Source: Ischnura elegans
Taxonomy: Eukaryota > Arthropoda > Insecta > Odonata > Coenagrionidae
Length of the DNA: 64,000 nt
Assembly (NCBI RefSeq): GCF_921293095.1
Contig: NC_060259.1
Location: 7,936,001 to 8,000,000, forward strand
Direction of reading: 5' to 3'
In this document: one piece after another, positions 45,947 through 56,600 of the stretch
Numbering within the stretch: position 1 is the stretch's first letter
How the letters are laid out: each line of letters begins with the position of its first letter
Notes under the pieces: generated by a model
Told to the model about the DNA's origin: nothing
Databases searched by the model: none
What the model saw: only the letters and a program-made list of their open reading frames with translations
Position numbers and translations under genes: made by a program

Positions 45947-47793
45947 TGAATTAATAGCGGGGCTCCATTAAGTCCATTCATAAAGTTTAAGGATATTGCT
46001 GTTTCAAAGCCCGAAAACATAGCAAATTGTTTTAATAAACAGTTCTGTCAAGTTAATGATGATAGCATTCCATCCACTATCAAAGCGATGAGTACTTCTG
46101 CCTCAATATTTCTTTTTCCCTCAGATCCTGCCGAGGTTGAAGATGTCATAAAATCTCTCGCTAATAAATGGTCTGCCGGAAGTGATGGGGTACCTATGCC
46201 TATTATTAAGCTAGCTGCTAAAATTATTTCTACCCCTCTATCGGATATCTTCAATTTATCAATCTGCAATGGTCACTTTCCGACAAATTTAAAATTTTCT
46301 GTGTTATGCCCAATTCATAAAAAGGGATCTTTGAGTGACTCAAATAACTATAGACCCATAGCACTACTTTCTGTTTTCTCGAAAATCTTTGAAAAACTCT
46401 TTTACAACCGTATCATTGTCTATCTGTGTAAATTTAATTTATTGAATCTCTCCCAACATGGCTTTATTAAAGGCAAGTCAACTATGTCTGCTGTTTTTCA
46501 GCTTGTTAATGACATTATCTTAGGTCTTGCCAACCAGAAAGCAATTATTGGTATTTTTTATGATTTAACAAAGGCATTTGATACTGTTAACCATTGCATA
46601 TTGTACAGTAAACTTGTCCAAATCGGAATTAATGGCAATGCTTTAGCCTGGATAAAATCCTATTTAACTAATCGTAAGCAGGTAGTGCAATTAAACACTA
46701 ATTGTAATGGTGATGTTAATCAGAACTACTCAGATGTCCTTATTTCAAATTGTGGAGTGCCCCAAGGATCTATTCTAGGGCCACTATTATTCATCATTTT
46801 TATTAACGACTTACCATCTCATTTGCATCAGAGTAAAGTCATTTTATATGCTGATGATGCTACTACTCTGAGTTTTGGTAATAAGACAGGGGAGGTGATT
46901 GATATGGCACGCTCATCAGTAGCACAGATGATTGACTGGTGTAAAAGTAATAACTTAAAATTGAATGGAAATAAAACATGTTTTTTAAATTTCCATCACA
47001 AAATTAGTCCTCCAGAAACGAGTCCTCTACTTAAGACTAATTCATCAACAGCCATTCAGCAGTCTAGCTCTACAAATTTTTTAGGGTTGAAATTAACTGA
47101 AAACCTTGATTGGCAATATCATATTGAGGATTTAGTTAGCAAAATGGCAACGGGAATATATATGATTCGCAAATTGGCTCCAACTACTTCATTAGAAATA
47201 CTGAAATTGATATATTATGCCAAAATTCATTCTCACTTGGCTTATTGTGTAGTTTTATGGGGAAACACAAGTGCTGCTGCTAGAGCATTCTCTATGCAAA
47301 AAAGAGCCTTGAAAGTTATGGCAAATGTGTCCATCAGGTCTCCTGGAAAGCCATTATTTCTAAAATATAAAATAATGACACTACCAAGTATGTACATTTT
47401 TTACTGTGCATTATTTGTAAAAAAGAACCCTACCTTATTTTTACCAAACTCCTCGGTTCATGCCTATCTGACCCGTGGGAGTGAAAATATACATATTTTA
47501 CAACAATTATGTGCCAAAAGAGGTCCACATCACTCTGCCTCGCTTATTTTTAACAAATTGCCTACGAGTATAAAACACATTTCAAATATTAATGTTTTTA
47601 GGACAGAATTAAAAATTTTTTTACAGCCTAAGGGTTATTATAATGTAAATGAATTCTTGTCTGATAGTTCATGACAACATGTATGTTTTGATGTTCTATG
47701 TCACATGTTCTATGTCTGTTCTATGTCTCCCTGACAATGTTCTATGTCACCTGTTTGACCCATGGAACAATAAAGATATTATTATTATTATTT
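45947..47793 (+). mobile_element. 5'-truncated non-LTR retrotransposon (CR1/Jockey-like)
   Basis: A reverse transcriptase frame, a 3' untranslated part with four TGTTCTATGTC units (47692-47752), and a terminal (ATT)n tail (47776-47793) form the 3' end of a LINE. No apurinic endonuclease domain lies upstream; the frame closes with TGA at 45947-45949, so the copy is 5'-truncated. The short microsatellite tail favours the CR1/L2/I side of the LINE tree over poly(A)-tailed Jockey, but the clade is not certain. The 5' boundary is approximate. Confidence 0.85.
46088..47674 (+). CDS. LINE reverse transcriptase (ORF2 C-terminal part), intact frame
   Basis: This 528-codon frame encodes a non-LTR reverse transcriptase, which copies element RNA at a nicked chromosomal site. 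Blocks in order: PIHKKGSLSDSNNYRPIAL (about residues 75-93), HGFIKGKST (124-132), the first catalytic Asp in FYDLTKAFD (157-165), SNCGVPQGSILGPLLFIIFI (220-239), and the catalytic YADD (254-257). After these come W-C-N-L-x-LN and K-T blocks (283-297), FLGL (331-334), and a basic C-terminal part ending NEFLSDSS. The same frame is open upstream to 45950, so the ATG is an internal methionine and not the original start. No stop or frameshift interrupts the catalytic region, suggesting a fairly recent insertion. The endonuclease is absent, so this copy is not autonomous. Confidence 0.92.
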   Translation: MSTSASIFLFPSDPAEVEDVIKSLANKWSAGSDGVPMPIIKLAAKIISTPLSDIFNLSICNGHFPTNLKFSVLCPIHKKGSLSDSNNYRPIALLSVFSKIFEKLFYNRIIVYLCKFNLLNLSQHGFIKGKSTMSAVFQLVNDIILGLANQKAIIGIFYDLTKAFDTVNHCILYSKLVQIGINGNALAWIKSYLTNRKQVVQLNTNCNGDVNQNYSDVLISNCGVPQGSILGPLLFIIFINDLPSHLHQSKVILYADDATTLSFGNKTGEVIDMARSSVAQMIDWCKSNNLKLNGNKTCFLNFHHKISPPETSPLLKTNSSTAIQQSSSTNFLGLKLTENLDWQYHIEDLVSKMATGIYMIRKLAPTTSLEILKLIYYAKIHSHLAYCVVLWGNTSAAARAFSMQKRALKVMANVSIRSPGKPLFLKYKIMTLPSMYIFYCALFVKKNPTLFLPNSSVHAYLTRGSENIHILQQLCAKRGPHHSASLIFNKLPTSIKHISNINVFRTELKIFLQPKGYYNVNEFLSDSS

Positions 47794-48450
47794 TCAATAG
47801 CAACCATAAGCTGGGATTTTCATAGAGTTTGAGGGTAACAGATGCATCAATGATTCCCCCTTTCACCCTAATTAATACAACAATATGAAAAATGAACTCA
47901 AATAGCCATAGTTTTCAGAGATTCTTTTCAGGTGCTTTTCTGAATTCAGAGGCTGCAGAGTTCAAACTTCCCCTAATTCACCCTTATCATGATGCATAGA
48001 AAGTCTACACATGACAAACGAAGGAAGCACACTTAAAAAATAAGACATGTAGATGGTTGGCAGATATAATTCCCATACAATTTTATTGATTGGTACTTTT
48101 GAAATACAACCTTTTTTACCTTTCGTCATGTTTCATCACATTTCAGTATGTGACCTTCAACTCTGCATGTCAGTCGTAGGTTATTTTGCACTAGTTTTTA
48201 CCATGAGATCCAATCACACTTCATTCTCAATTCCACAAGTGAGAATTTTCATATTTCCCTTGCTGAAAGCATTTTCCACACATTACGTCATTCAGTTACT
48301 TACTCACAAATATTCAGTATTTCAGCAATCGCGCCCTCAAGAACCCCATATTTTCACTTTAAATCCACAAGAAAAAGGACGTTGAGATGCTTTCCCAGAA
48401 AATTATCAGCAGAAAGGCTTCTCAGGATTTGAATTGGCTTACAGGCTTCT
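47794..48450. other. Stretch without a recognised gene
   Basis: CpG-poor AT-rich DNA. A minus-strand frame ends near 47.86 kb but has no convincing splice acceptor. No gene was recognised. Confidence 0.4.
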
Positions 48451-48458
48451 TGATTGCT

Positions 48459-48493
48459 GATGTTTTCGAGAGCCACTTGCTCTCCATCATCAG
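48459..48493 (-). ncRNA. Hammerhead-ribozyme-like motif
   Basis: On the minus strand the core CTGATGA (48493-48487) is followed by TG, a perfect stem GAGAGC/GCTCTC with loop AAGTG, then GAAA (48467-48464) and ACATC. CUGAUGA-stem-GAAA followed by a UH site is the hammerhead core, and minimal forms occur in Penelope-like retroelements. Two extra nucleotides between CUGAUGA and the stem, and no clear helix I, argue against an active ribozyme. It may be a decayed copy or a look-alike from a repeat. Confidence 0.3.
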
Positions 48494-48507
48494 GGCTAGT
48501 GATAATT

Positions 48508-48904
48508 CATGAGTGGATTTAGGGAGGGGCACATTTCCCCCATGATACTAAAAAAACGGACAAGATTTTTAATACAGTCTACACATGACGATCATGTTCG
48601 TTTTGCTTAGTGTATAACGGAGCTTCAATCATGTACCCCTTGAGCCCAAGTCAAGAATACAGATTTGCCTATCATTGGTCGTTCACTAGCCAGCTCTGGA
48701 AAATATTAACTAAGCGGGAAAGGGGTTCTAAAACAGTCGATATTATAAATAAATCTTATTAACATTTTCATATCAAAATAAGGAGAATATGTCATACAGT
48801 GATTGATGTATGCTGTTTTAATCACAAATATGACCTGAATATATCACCTTTTGCCTGACAGACCCTTATGCCTCCCCCAGAAAAAAATGCTGGATCCGCC
48901 CTTG
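48508..48904 (-). mobile_element. MITE, hAT-like family with GGATCC ends
   Basis: Read on the minus strand it begins CAAGGGCGGATCCAGCATTT at 48904 and ends CCTAAATCCACTCATG at 48508. These are recognisable, diverged versions of the ends CAGGGGCGGATCCAGG and its complement. The interior shares AAAACGAACATGA and the TATTAAAAAT segment with the other two copies. No clean 8-bp target duplication is visible. Confidence 0.75.
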
Positions 48905-49278
48905 GTTGATAGCGCATTTTCCACTTATTTATTCTTGCTTGTGCCATTTGGCACAGATGATATGCATGCAACAGATTCCACATTATGCCTCCTCAGTCTC
49001 TTGGCACATTTTGCCAAGAAAATGCTTCACCCGCCCCGCAAAGGGATTCCAAAATGTGCCTTCATAACACAAATATGAACCTCACAGCAACCAATACCAT
49101 TTTAGACTTTCATTTGCAGGCCAGAAATTTGAGAGGTCAATCCTCTCCTTTGCTCTGAATGAAATCCAATGTGTACATATTAGATTGCTTGCCCTCACCC
49201 AGTTAAAGCCACTTGGTAGCAGGCCACCTTACCCATCTGCTTCACCTTCAACAAAGTCATTGAAGCTATAGCGTGGAC

Positions 49279-49468
49279 CAGGGGCGGATCCAGGATTTTT
49301 TTCTGGGAGGGGCTCAAGCAAGGCCGTATCCAGGATTTTGTTCTGGGTGGGGCACAAGGATACCTCGTAATACAAAACGAACGCAATGATAATGGGACCG
49401 TATTAAAAATCATGCATATTTTTGAGGGTCTGGGGGGGGCACGTGCCCCCGTGCCCCCCCCCTGGATG
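49279..49468 (+). mobile_element. MITE, hAT-like, with perfect 8-bp target duplication
   Basis: GCGTGGAC occurs at 49271-49278 and again at 49469-49476, exactly flanking the element. The left end is CAGGGGCGGATCCAGG. The right end reads in reverse CATCCAGG, that is, the same terminus with an internal 8-bp deletion. The first 40 bp are followed by a second, diverged copy of themselves (CAAGGCCGTATCCAGGATTT at about 49319). Confidence 0.85.
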
Positions 49469-49476
49469 GCGTGGAC

Positions 49477-50238
49477 CTTTAGAGCATGCCAATGGTGGTC
49501 GCATGGTTTTCTACTGTGTGACCTGCATGCCCAGCAAGATCCTCTGTGAGTCAAGGAACTCAGGAACCTATCAAATACTGTTACTTAAATTAATTTGGGA
49601 TGGTGTACCTCTGATAGGTCCCCAAAAGAAGGATGACTGTATTTCATGATGGATTCAGGTCTGCCACTGCCTACAGGGTCATTAGCAACATCACTTTATA
49701 CCCGGAACTTCAAAGGTTTTGTTTAGACTTTTGCAGTCCTTGGATCATATCATGTTTCCAACCCAGAGACAAAGAAAGTAGATCAGGGACAGTTGCTACC
49801 AACTGGTTGTCAGATAAGATAGAAGATTTAACATCAGTGATGAGACAAGCAGCTATTTCTATATTTGCTGATGGTTTAAGCTAATGTAACAACTACGATT
49901 GAATAATCTAAGGACAGTGGTTTCACTATGACAGAGGAGTGTGTATCATGAAATTGCTTTTGAGAAAATAACTACTAGTCTTTCTTGGATGCAACAGATT
50001 ACTGTACAAACTTGAATCTCATCCTTCACCACTGAGTAATATACATGAGACCAGTTTCTTTTAGTGGATAACATATTAAAGTCATGGTTGAGTTAACAAC
50101 TGAAATACGAACTCACTTCACTCAAGCCACTAACCACACACATTAAATAATAATTACATGAATAGGTATATACAGGATTTTAGTAGATTGAGGCACTAAG
50201 ATTCAAGTTTTCCACATGGATAAGTTTAAGGCCCTCTC
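49477..50238. other. Stretch without a recognised gene
   Basis: A plus-strand frame at 49633-49884 is open but has no recognisable domain. The MITE insertion interrupts a minus-strand frame that would otherwise continue; I could not identify it. Confidence 0.35.
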
Positions 50239-50440
50239 CAGGGGCGCGGCTTGGAATTAAGGCTGGGGGGTTTAGGTGCAACTAATACCAGGGTGTGTGG
50301 GGGTATGGAATACCCACCAGGATACGCGGTAGGTGTGAAATTAATAAATTGCGGAATTTTAAGGTAAATGGTTCAAAATGGTGTGTTTTACGGCTTTCTG
50401 AGGGATATTTTATTAATCCTTACACTATTCTATTAGAATT
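50239..50440 (+). mobile_element. 5' part of a hAT-type MITE
   Basis: It begins CAGGGGCGCGGCTTGGAATT. The following text (CAACTAATACCAGGGTGTGT, GGTTCAAAATGGTGTGTTTT) parallels the nested MITE at 18369-18664 in order and spacing. No matching right terminus was found, so the end is uncertain. Confidence 0.7.
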
Positions 50441-50794
50441 ATCAATCCAATTAAGTAAAATGGATTAAACTTAAAAATTTCTCACCGCAATATGATTCTA
50501 TTCCATATGAGCCAACATTCAACACATTATTTTTCATGGCCAATACAACTGTAATAAATTTTAACGAAATGGAAGATTTTCATTCTTAAATTATGAACTA
50601 ACATTTCTATGACTAATGGTTTCATTGATCACATTACCCTTAAGCAGATAACACAGGTAAAATAAAAGTAAGCTAAGCTGTAAAATCAGGAAAAGGCTGT
50701 AACAAATTACAATTCTGGAGATGCATTCTGAAGTCCGCCTTCCTCTTCATTGCTGGTTGACCCCATCTAAGCAATCTCATTGACTAATGAAATT

Positions 50795-51240
50795 ATTTCC
50801 ACAGCTCTATACCAAGAGCTACGGTGCGGAAACGTGGACTCTGAGGAAAGAAGACGAGAGAAGATTGGAGGCGTTCGAGATGTGGGTATGGAGAAGAATG
50901 GAGAGGGTGAAATGGACGGAGAGGAAAAGGAACGACCAAGTGCTGGATATGGTTGGCGAGGAGAGAAAGCTTTTAGATGAGATACGCAGGAGACAGAAGG
51001 TTTGGATGGAGTTAGTGCTTAGCGGTGAGGGGATGTTGAAAATGGTGTTGGAGGGTAGAATGTTGGGGAAACGAGGGAGGGGAAGGAAAAGAATAGGATT
51101 TTTGGATAGATTGAGAGAGAGTAGGCCTTACAGTGAATTAAAGAAGGCAGTGCTGGAAGGAAAGGGAGGCTCCCAGATCACCTCTTTAGTACTCCATGGA
51201 AACCTACCTTAATCGGTAGAATACTTTAATAAATACCAAG
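50795..51240 (+). pseudogene. LINE RT C-terminal domain fragment, open frame
   Basis: The plus frame reads YGAETWTLRKEDERRLEAFE and MWVWRRMERVKWTERKRND, the tail after the RT domain in many arthropod LINEs (usually YG.E.WT....RRLEAFEMWCWRRM). It ends with an RKRIGFLDRLRES block and the stretch TGGAAACCTACCTTAATCGG, which also matches the end of the minus-strand copy at 22985. The palm motifs are missing, so it is a 5'-truncated insertion of about 450 bp. The frame has stayed open, which suggests a younger age than the other copy. Confidence 0.85.
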
Positions 51241-51357
51241 AGCTAACTTATCAAAAATTGAAGTAAATAGGCACTGGAAAAAAATTTAAAAATTAGGTGA
51301 TCCATGTGGATCAAGGAGACACCCTCAAATCACCTCATGTGTTTGGGGCAGATTGAA

Positions 51358-51395
51358 TAGCCATCACATGAGGGTTTCCCCTCATGTGATGGCTA
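51358..51395. repeat. Perfect 17-bp hairpin with TTTC loop
   Basis: TAGCCATCACATGAGGG (51358-51374) pairs without a mismatch with CCCTCATGTGATGGCTA (51379-51395) across four bases. Confidence 0.95.
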
Positions 51396-52049
51396 CTCCA
51401 GAGGGTTTCTTGGTAAATGACCATGTTTCCATCAGCCAAATCACAAGCTTCTATTCTTTCCTTTCAAATTGTTACATCATTAGCTTTCAATTAATGCCTC
51501 CCCATGCCAAAGGGGCTTTAATTCAAAGGCCATTATGTACATATTAAAATTGCAGTGGAGATGATCATAAATGGCATTAATTGCACCACATAAATTGTGT
51601 TGAATGCCAATTCTATAAAGAACTCCTATTCAAGAAACAAGAAAACTGTTTATGCCAATGGCACCAAAAAAACAGTTTAACAGTTTAATTTGAGGCATTG
51701 CACTAGCATTCACCATGTTTAAATATACCAATTATTTAAAGCATTTTTAATGACAATGATTCCTCTTGAAAATGACATGCTTTGCTTTCATCACTATACC
51801 TATTATACTTCCAATTCCAAGAGAGTCCAAGTCGTTCACGATGCTCAACTTACCAGCAACTTTCACGAGTTGTACACAATTCAGATTCAGCACATTAGGA
51901 TGCTCCGAGAGATACAAGAATTCTTTTCAAAGAGATACTTTTCAATACATAATCATACTGGAAAATATACAATGCACACACACAAACGTATTATCAATAA
52001 AGAAATGATTCCAGGAAAGGTAAATGGGTAAATCGGATCAATACAGGCT

Positions 52050-52679
52050 GTAATATTACTTTATTTGATTTAAAATACTTTGGTGAGACTTGCATAAAAT
52101 TAATCAAAGGATCATAGACACGGTAACATAATTAATTAAACTACAGCTGAGGGAATTATAAGACATGCAATTTACAAACCAAAGTTACCATTGTAAATAT
52201 ATCAATGAACAAAGTTGCAGGTACAAATGACTACAGGAATGAAAACCTTATAAACTCATAAATAATTTATTTTTCAAATTTTGTGCATGTTTCGTTTCAG
52301 CTGTACTTAACAAGTCTTACACAATCTTCGGGACAATTCAATACATTGACATCACAGTTTCAGAGGACTTTTTACTGTGCTTTAAACTAGGTCACTGACT
52401 CAGACTTAAAAAAAAATACTCCTTGTCATCTAAACATTCTTCCACATGAGTCCACATGTACAAAGCACTATTTACAGTATATACATAGACACTCAATTAA
52501 TGAATACTAATATATAAGGCATTTATGCACATGTGGATTCAATGGTAAATTCCAATGCATACAAGTATAAAAATTCCTATCCCAGTCTTATGCTGAACGC
52601 TACCTTCAACAGCACTCACATTACACTCATCCTATGCTCAAGAAGAAAAAACAATATGTTTTCAACTTCTATGTCAGTT
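52050..52679 (-). other. Candidate 3' untranslated region of the receptor gene
   Basis: CpG-poor, non-coding DNA after the TAA at 52680-52682. On the minus strand AATAAA occurs at about 52065 and 52269, each a plausible polyadenylation signal. Confidence 0.4.
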
Positions 52680-53690
52680 TTAGCACTCACTATATGGAGA
52701 TAGTTCTATAGTTCTGGAATTGAATGGATCACAAGCATAAAGTTCATTTTCAGGCCTGAGGTGGCAAACAACTGTTTCACCATCCAGCACGGCCACTGTT
52801 CTTGCATTTTCCCCTGCAAATGACAAAGATTCAGGAGCAGAAGGTGGATCACAACCACCTGGCACAACAACAGGGAAATCTGATTCAGATGTAGCAACTT
52901 CAACATGTCCACCCATGGGGCTTTCAGGCCCACCTTCACCAATATCACTGTGAGCACCTCGCACAGAGCTTTCCAAGTGATGCAGCTCCCGCAGTTTCTT
53001 CTTCAACGCATCCTCAATGCAGTTTTGAAAGTTCCGGTCACTTGCCGGGCTATAGGGGATAAGGGGTCGGTGGTCACCATAGCTGCGTGATGACTGGCGA
53101 CTTGTATCACTTTGCCTCTTCATGTCCTCGTCACTGACATCCGAGACTTGGGCATCGTTCCTTTCGATCTCCTCGTACACTGGGTCATCTTCTGGAAGCC
53201 CGAGGGTATGCGCATGGAATTTCACCAGCGGGTGCGATAGCTGGTGCCCTTCACGGATCTCAGTGTAAGTGTGATTCCATGGGCTCATCGACCTGTGCAG
53301 CCCATTGCTCGACTTTTTCGAGCCCCTTGCCCCCTGATGCAGCGCTGGGAGCAAATGCCCCTGCCGTGCCGAGTATTGAGGCAGAGCAGCAGCATCTGGC
53401 CGCCTGGCATGGGGCTCCTCTGTGGTGCTCATCACAGCCCGGGGTGCACAGTGGATACCTGATGAGTGCTCCACATCAATACTGGGGCAATGAGTGACTG
53501 ATAAGTCATTAGTGATTCCCTGATGGTAGTCAGGAGGCATGTACGGCAAACGGCGAGAATCTTTGGAATTATTTAGACTTCGGACATTGTTCAAACTGTT
53601 TTGCATTGCCAAGTTGTGAGACCTAGGCAAATCCTCCTGCTCCGATCCTCCATGTCCAGAATCCCTGCTGTAGGACTTAAAGGAAATGTT
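52680..53690 (-). CDS. Cytoplasmic-tail exon of a probable protocadherin-like surface receptor
   Basis: A TTTTTTATTCCACAG acceptor opens 336 codons ending TIELSPYSEC and TAA. The exon starts NISFKSYSRDSGHGGSEQED; the SRDSGxGxSE block resembles the cytoplasmic tails of protocadherins and insect cadherins, so a cadherin-type receptor is my best guess. No extracellular repeat or membrane span is in this exon. Features seen: YTEI (about residue 142), YEEI in DPVYEEIER (about 172, an optimal Src-family SH2 site if phosphorylated), acidic and Ser-rich segments, and a KKKLREL basic helix (about 232). Disordered elsewhere. A GTGAGT lies at 52690-52685, four codons before the stop, so this exon could either terminate the protein or splice onwards in phase 1. 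The exon keeps CpG while its surroundings do not. Confidence 0.65.
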   Translation of the reverse strand, partial: NISFKSYSRDSGHGGSEQEDLPRSHNLAMQNSLNNVRSLNNSKDSRRLPYMPPDYHQGITNDLSVTHCPSIDVEHSSGIHCAPRAVMSTTEEPHARRPDAAALPQYSARQGHLLPALHQGARGSKKSSNGLHRSMSPWNHTYTEIREGHQLSHPLVKFHAHTLGLPEDDPVYEEIERNDAQVSDVSDEDMKRQSDTSRQSSRSYGDHRPLIPYSPASDRNFQNCIEDALKKKLRELHHLESSVRGAHSDIGEGGPESPMGGHVEVATSESDFPVVVPGGCDPPSAPESLSFAGENARTVAVLDGETVVCHLRPENELYACDPFNSRTIELSPYSEC

Positions 53691-56600
53691 CTGTGGAATA
53701 AAAAATTAGGTCATGTTAAGGAAAACATCAATTCTCCATGGTAAAAAAGGAATGCCATTTAAAAGGATGTGTTCAATCAGCTTTGAACAAAAAACAATAA
53801 TTATTATTTAATAAAACCAACTGCTGGTGAATATAAATTAAGAAAGAAATGTTTCAGAATTGTTATCTGGTGAAAAAGCTTGGCTGGAATCTAGTTGAGT
53901 ACTAACAATTCCACAGTGCTTAGTTGGATTAACAAATATTACAAATAAATTTAGCATGAAAAAGTGACCTGATCTAACACATTAGACATGCAGTTCATCA
54001 CTGCAACAAATATAGCAATGCTTAAAATCATCCAATTTGCATCTGTCAAGAGAAATTAAATTGGCCAACTACAAATGATAAGCAGTGAATATAAAAAAGA
54101 CAAAGAAGAATGCACTAAGCGCTTAAATTAAGTTTCAACTTGTAAAAATAACGTCACAATGAGATGGCAAGGTTTCCAATAAGCAGGCAAGCAGACTTGT
54201 GAAAGAGCAAGGGAGTAATTTCTCCCACACCAAATCACACGATCAAGTCTCTGAACACCTAAATGTTTTTAGTTAAATCAGCACACTAAAATTTTCAACC
54301 AATGGACCCCACAAATATTCAGTTTGACCCTTCTAGTACTTGACCCCAAATCCAATTAATTATGTGGTGATGAATCAGAGACTTAATAATGACCACATGT
54401 AACAATAAAGATGTATAGCACATAATTCACGTACTCATTGATTAAAATTTTCATAAGCCTTGATGGAAAGTGCAGAGAAAGCAAAGCACCAAAATCAGTG
54501 ATGAAGAGAGCACCAGTGATCAGGGAGGGAAGTCGTGAGCTTTCAGTGACAAAAAACCACGTACTTGGTTACAAAGGAATGGTTATGTGCCTCCAACAAC
54601 AATCAACCACAACTAAGCTACTCTATTTTTCAAGTCAACTGTTTAACTTTGACATGTTTGAATTTACGGGTTTCATCAAGAAAAAATCTTATAGGATCAC
54701 TATGCATATCCTCTTATTCTGATTGTTTAGAAGACATGAAACTACTTAAGTAAAAAATTGTAACATATGTTGAACAAATGAAGGCCTTCCCAAGTGAAAT
54801 GCATGAAGTATAAATACTACTTTGCTGAGCGAGGATTTGGAATGATATAGAAAATCAATGCATATGAAAGAAGTAAGTTACATCTGAACATGCTCAAGAG
54901 GAATAATTTAAGTGCCAATTTTGTAAGAAAACAAATAGAGCATTGTAACTGCCATCTTTAATGAAGCAAAGTGAGCCAATGAATCCCTGTATCACAGAGC
55001 ATGCATGAGGAAATATTTGCAACAAAATTAATAACTGTTCATTAGGATGGCATCAAAATAAACTCCAAGACTTTAAAGTATTATTTTACATCATATGTAT
55101 ACACACATACACAAAATATTTTGCCACACTTATAATAAAATGCATAAAAGAAAGGAATTAATCAGAAGAGCCTTTGATCAGATTAGGAGAAAATAACCAC
55201 CCTATCCTTACTTAACCAACCACTTGGTCAAATAACCAATTCAGATAAATGAGAGAGTCACTTAAAGCTTCATGTTTTTAGATTGCTTCCATTTACATAG
55301 ACAATAATAATACACACAAAAAGGTGTTTTCATGGTGCCATAGTGCTGGAGTGGTATAAACAGAATATTCTCCATTGTAAATCAAAATTAACTCCGAAGT
55401 CAATGGTTAACCACTCACTATGGACTACGTACGCATGAAGATAAGGGATTCATTCATAATTATGAAATCACCATTGAGTGATGCTAATAAGTACCATAAA
55501 AATTTTCATTTCCAATAAAATTATTTATGAGACTAGCCATAAAATTACTTGGATTAAGATTTGTAGGTGAGGAACTAACTATTTTTACATCACCTTACTC
55601 AGCAGCCCAGTTAATTCTATAAAATTAACTCATATTCCCCACATGGTAATACCATGGATGCTAAATCCTCTCATCTTAGAATGTTCCACAAGTTTCAGCT
55701 ATTTCGTAAAATGCAAATGATGATGAAGATAATTACCTAAAGTTAACCTATAATTATCATGATCCTACTATGGGCCTCAAAATATTAGAGACTAGAAAAA
55801 GGTGGTAACATTAACTTAATGGGCTTGTAATGAATACGATTTGGTATATATCACATTTCAGCCTATTTGAATACCCTATTGAGCCTGATCTGAAAAATTA
55901 CTCTTCTGAAATATGACATATTAATGCAGACATGTATTTGAAACTCAACAACTAAAGCCAAGGCCCCTCATGAAACTTACATGCTGGAAAATATATTAAA
56001 TTTTAAAATGGTAATTCATATTCATGACAGAAAACTTAATATAAGCTAATTTATAACTTTATAATGATAAATTATTCACAAAATTTAGAGTCCAAACTGA
56101 ATTTTCCAGCACTTTCATGATTCATAGTGATTATCGGGCTAGACTCAAGAACCATTATTTGAACGGCAATAGGGGTACCTACACAGTGAATGAAAAAATC
56201 TGATCCCATACCAAGGGAAAATTTTTGCTCCATCTACAATTAGACGTTTGAGACAGTATCATAATGAATGTCTACAAAGTAATCCAAAAAATATAATCGG
56301 GGCTAAAAAAATCCAGGAGAATTTTTAAGTTACTGCACAGAAGTCATTATTCACTCATATAAATGACTAGTGCAATTTGAAGCACTTAAGTCTCGCATAC
56401 CTACACTGTGCACAGTTGGAGAGAAGAGGTGAAATCTCATGATGATTAGATGACACATGCAGCAAATTTCATGGAAATTTCTGCATTGATTTATCAAAAT
56501 TCCAAGGAATCAACAAGAAATAACAGAGGAAGTGAAACGTTACAGCGAAAAAAGCCATACTTACCATCATATTTTCAATGTTACTTCATCATCTAGAACT

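Noticed and set aside
49195-49554. 119-codon minus-strand frame
   Set aside because: It reads through the MITE at 49279-49468, so the joined peptide is not a protein. The flanking part could not be identified.
56540-56600. GTAAGTATG donor-like site on the minus strand
   Set aside because: Every frame in front of it is closed by stops, so it is not a coding exon border.
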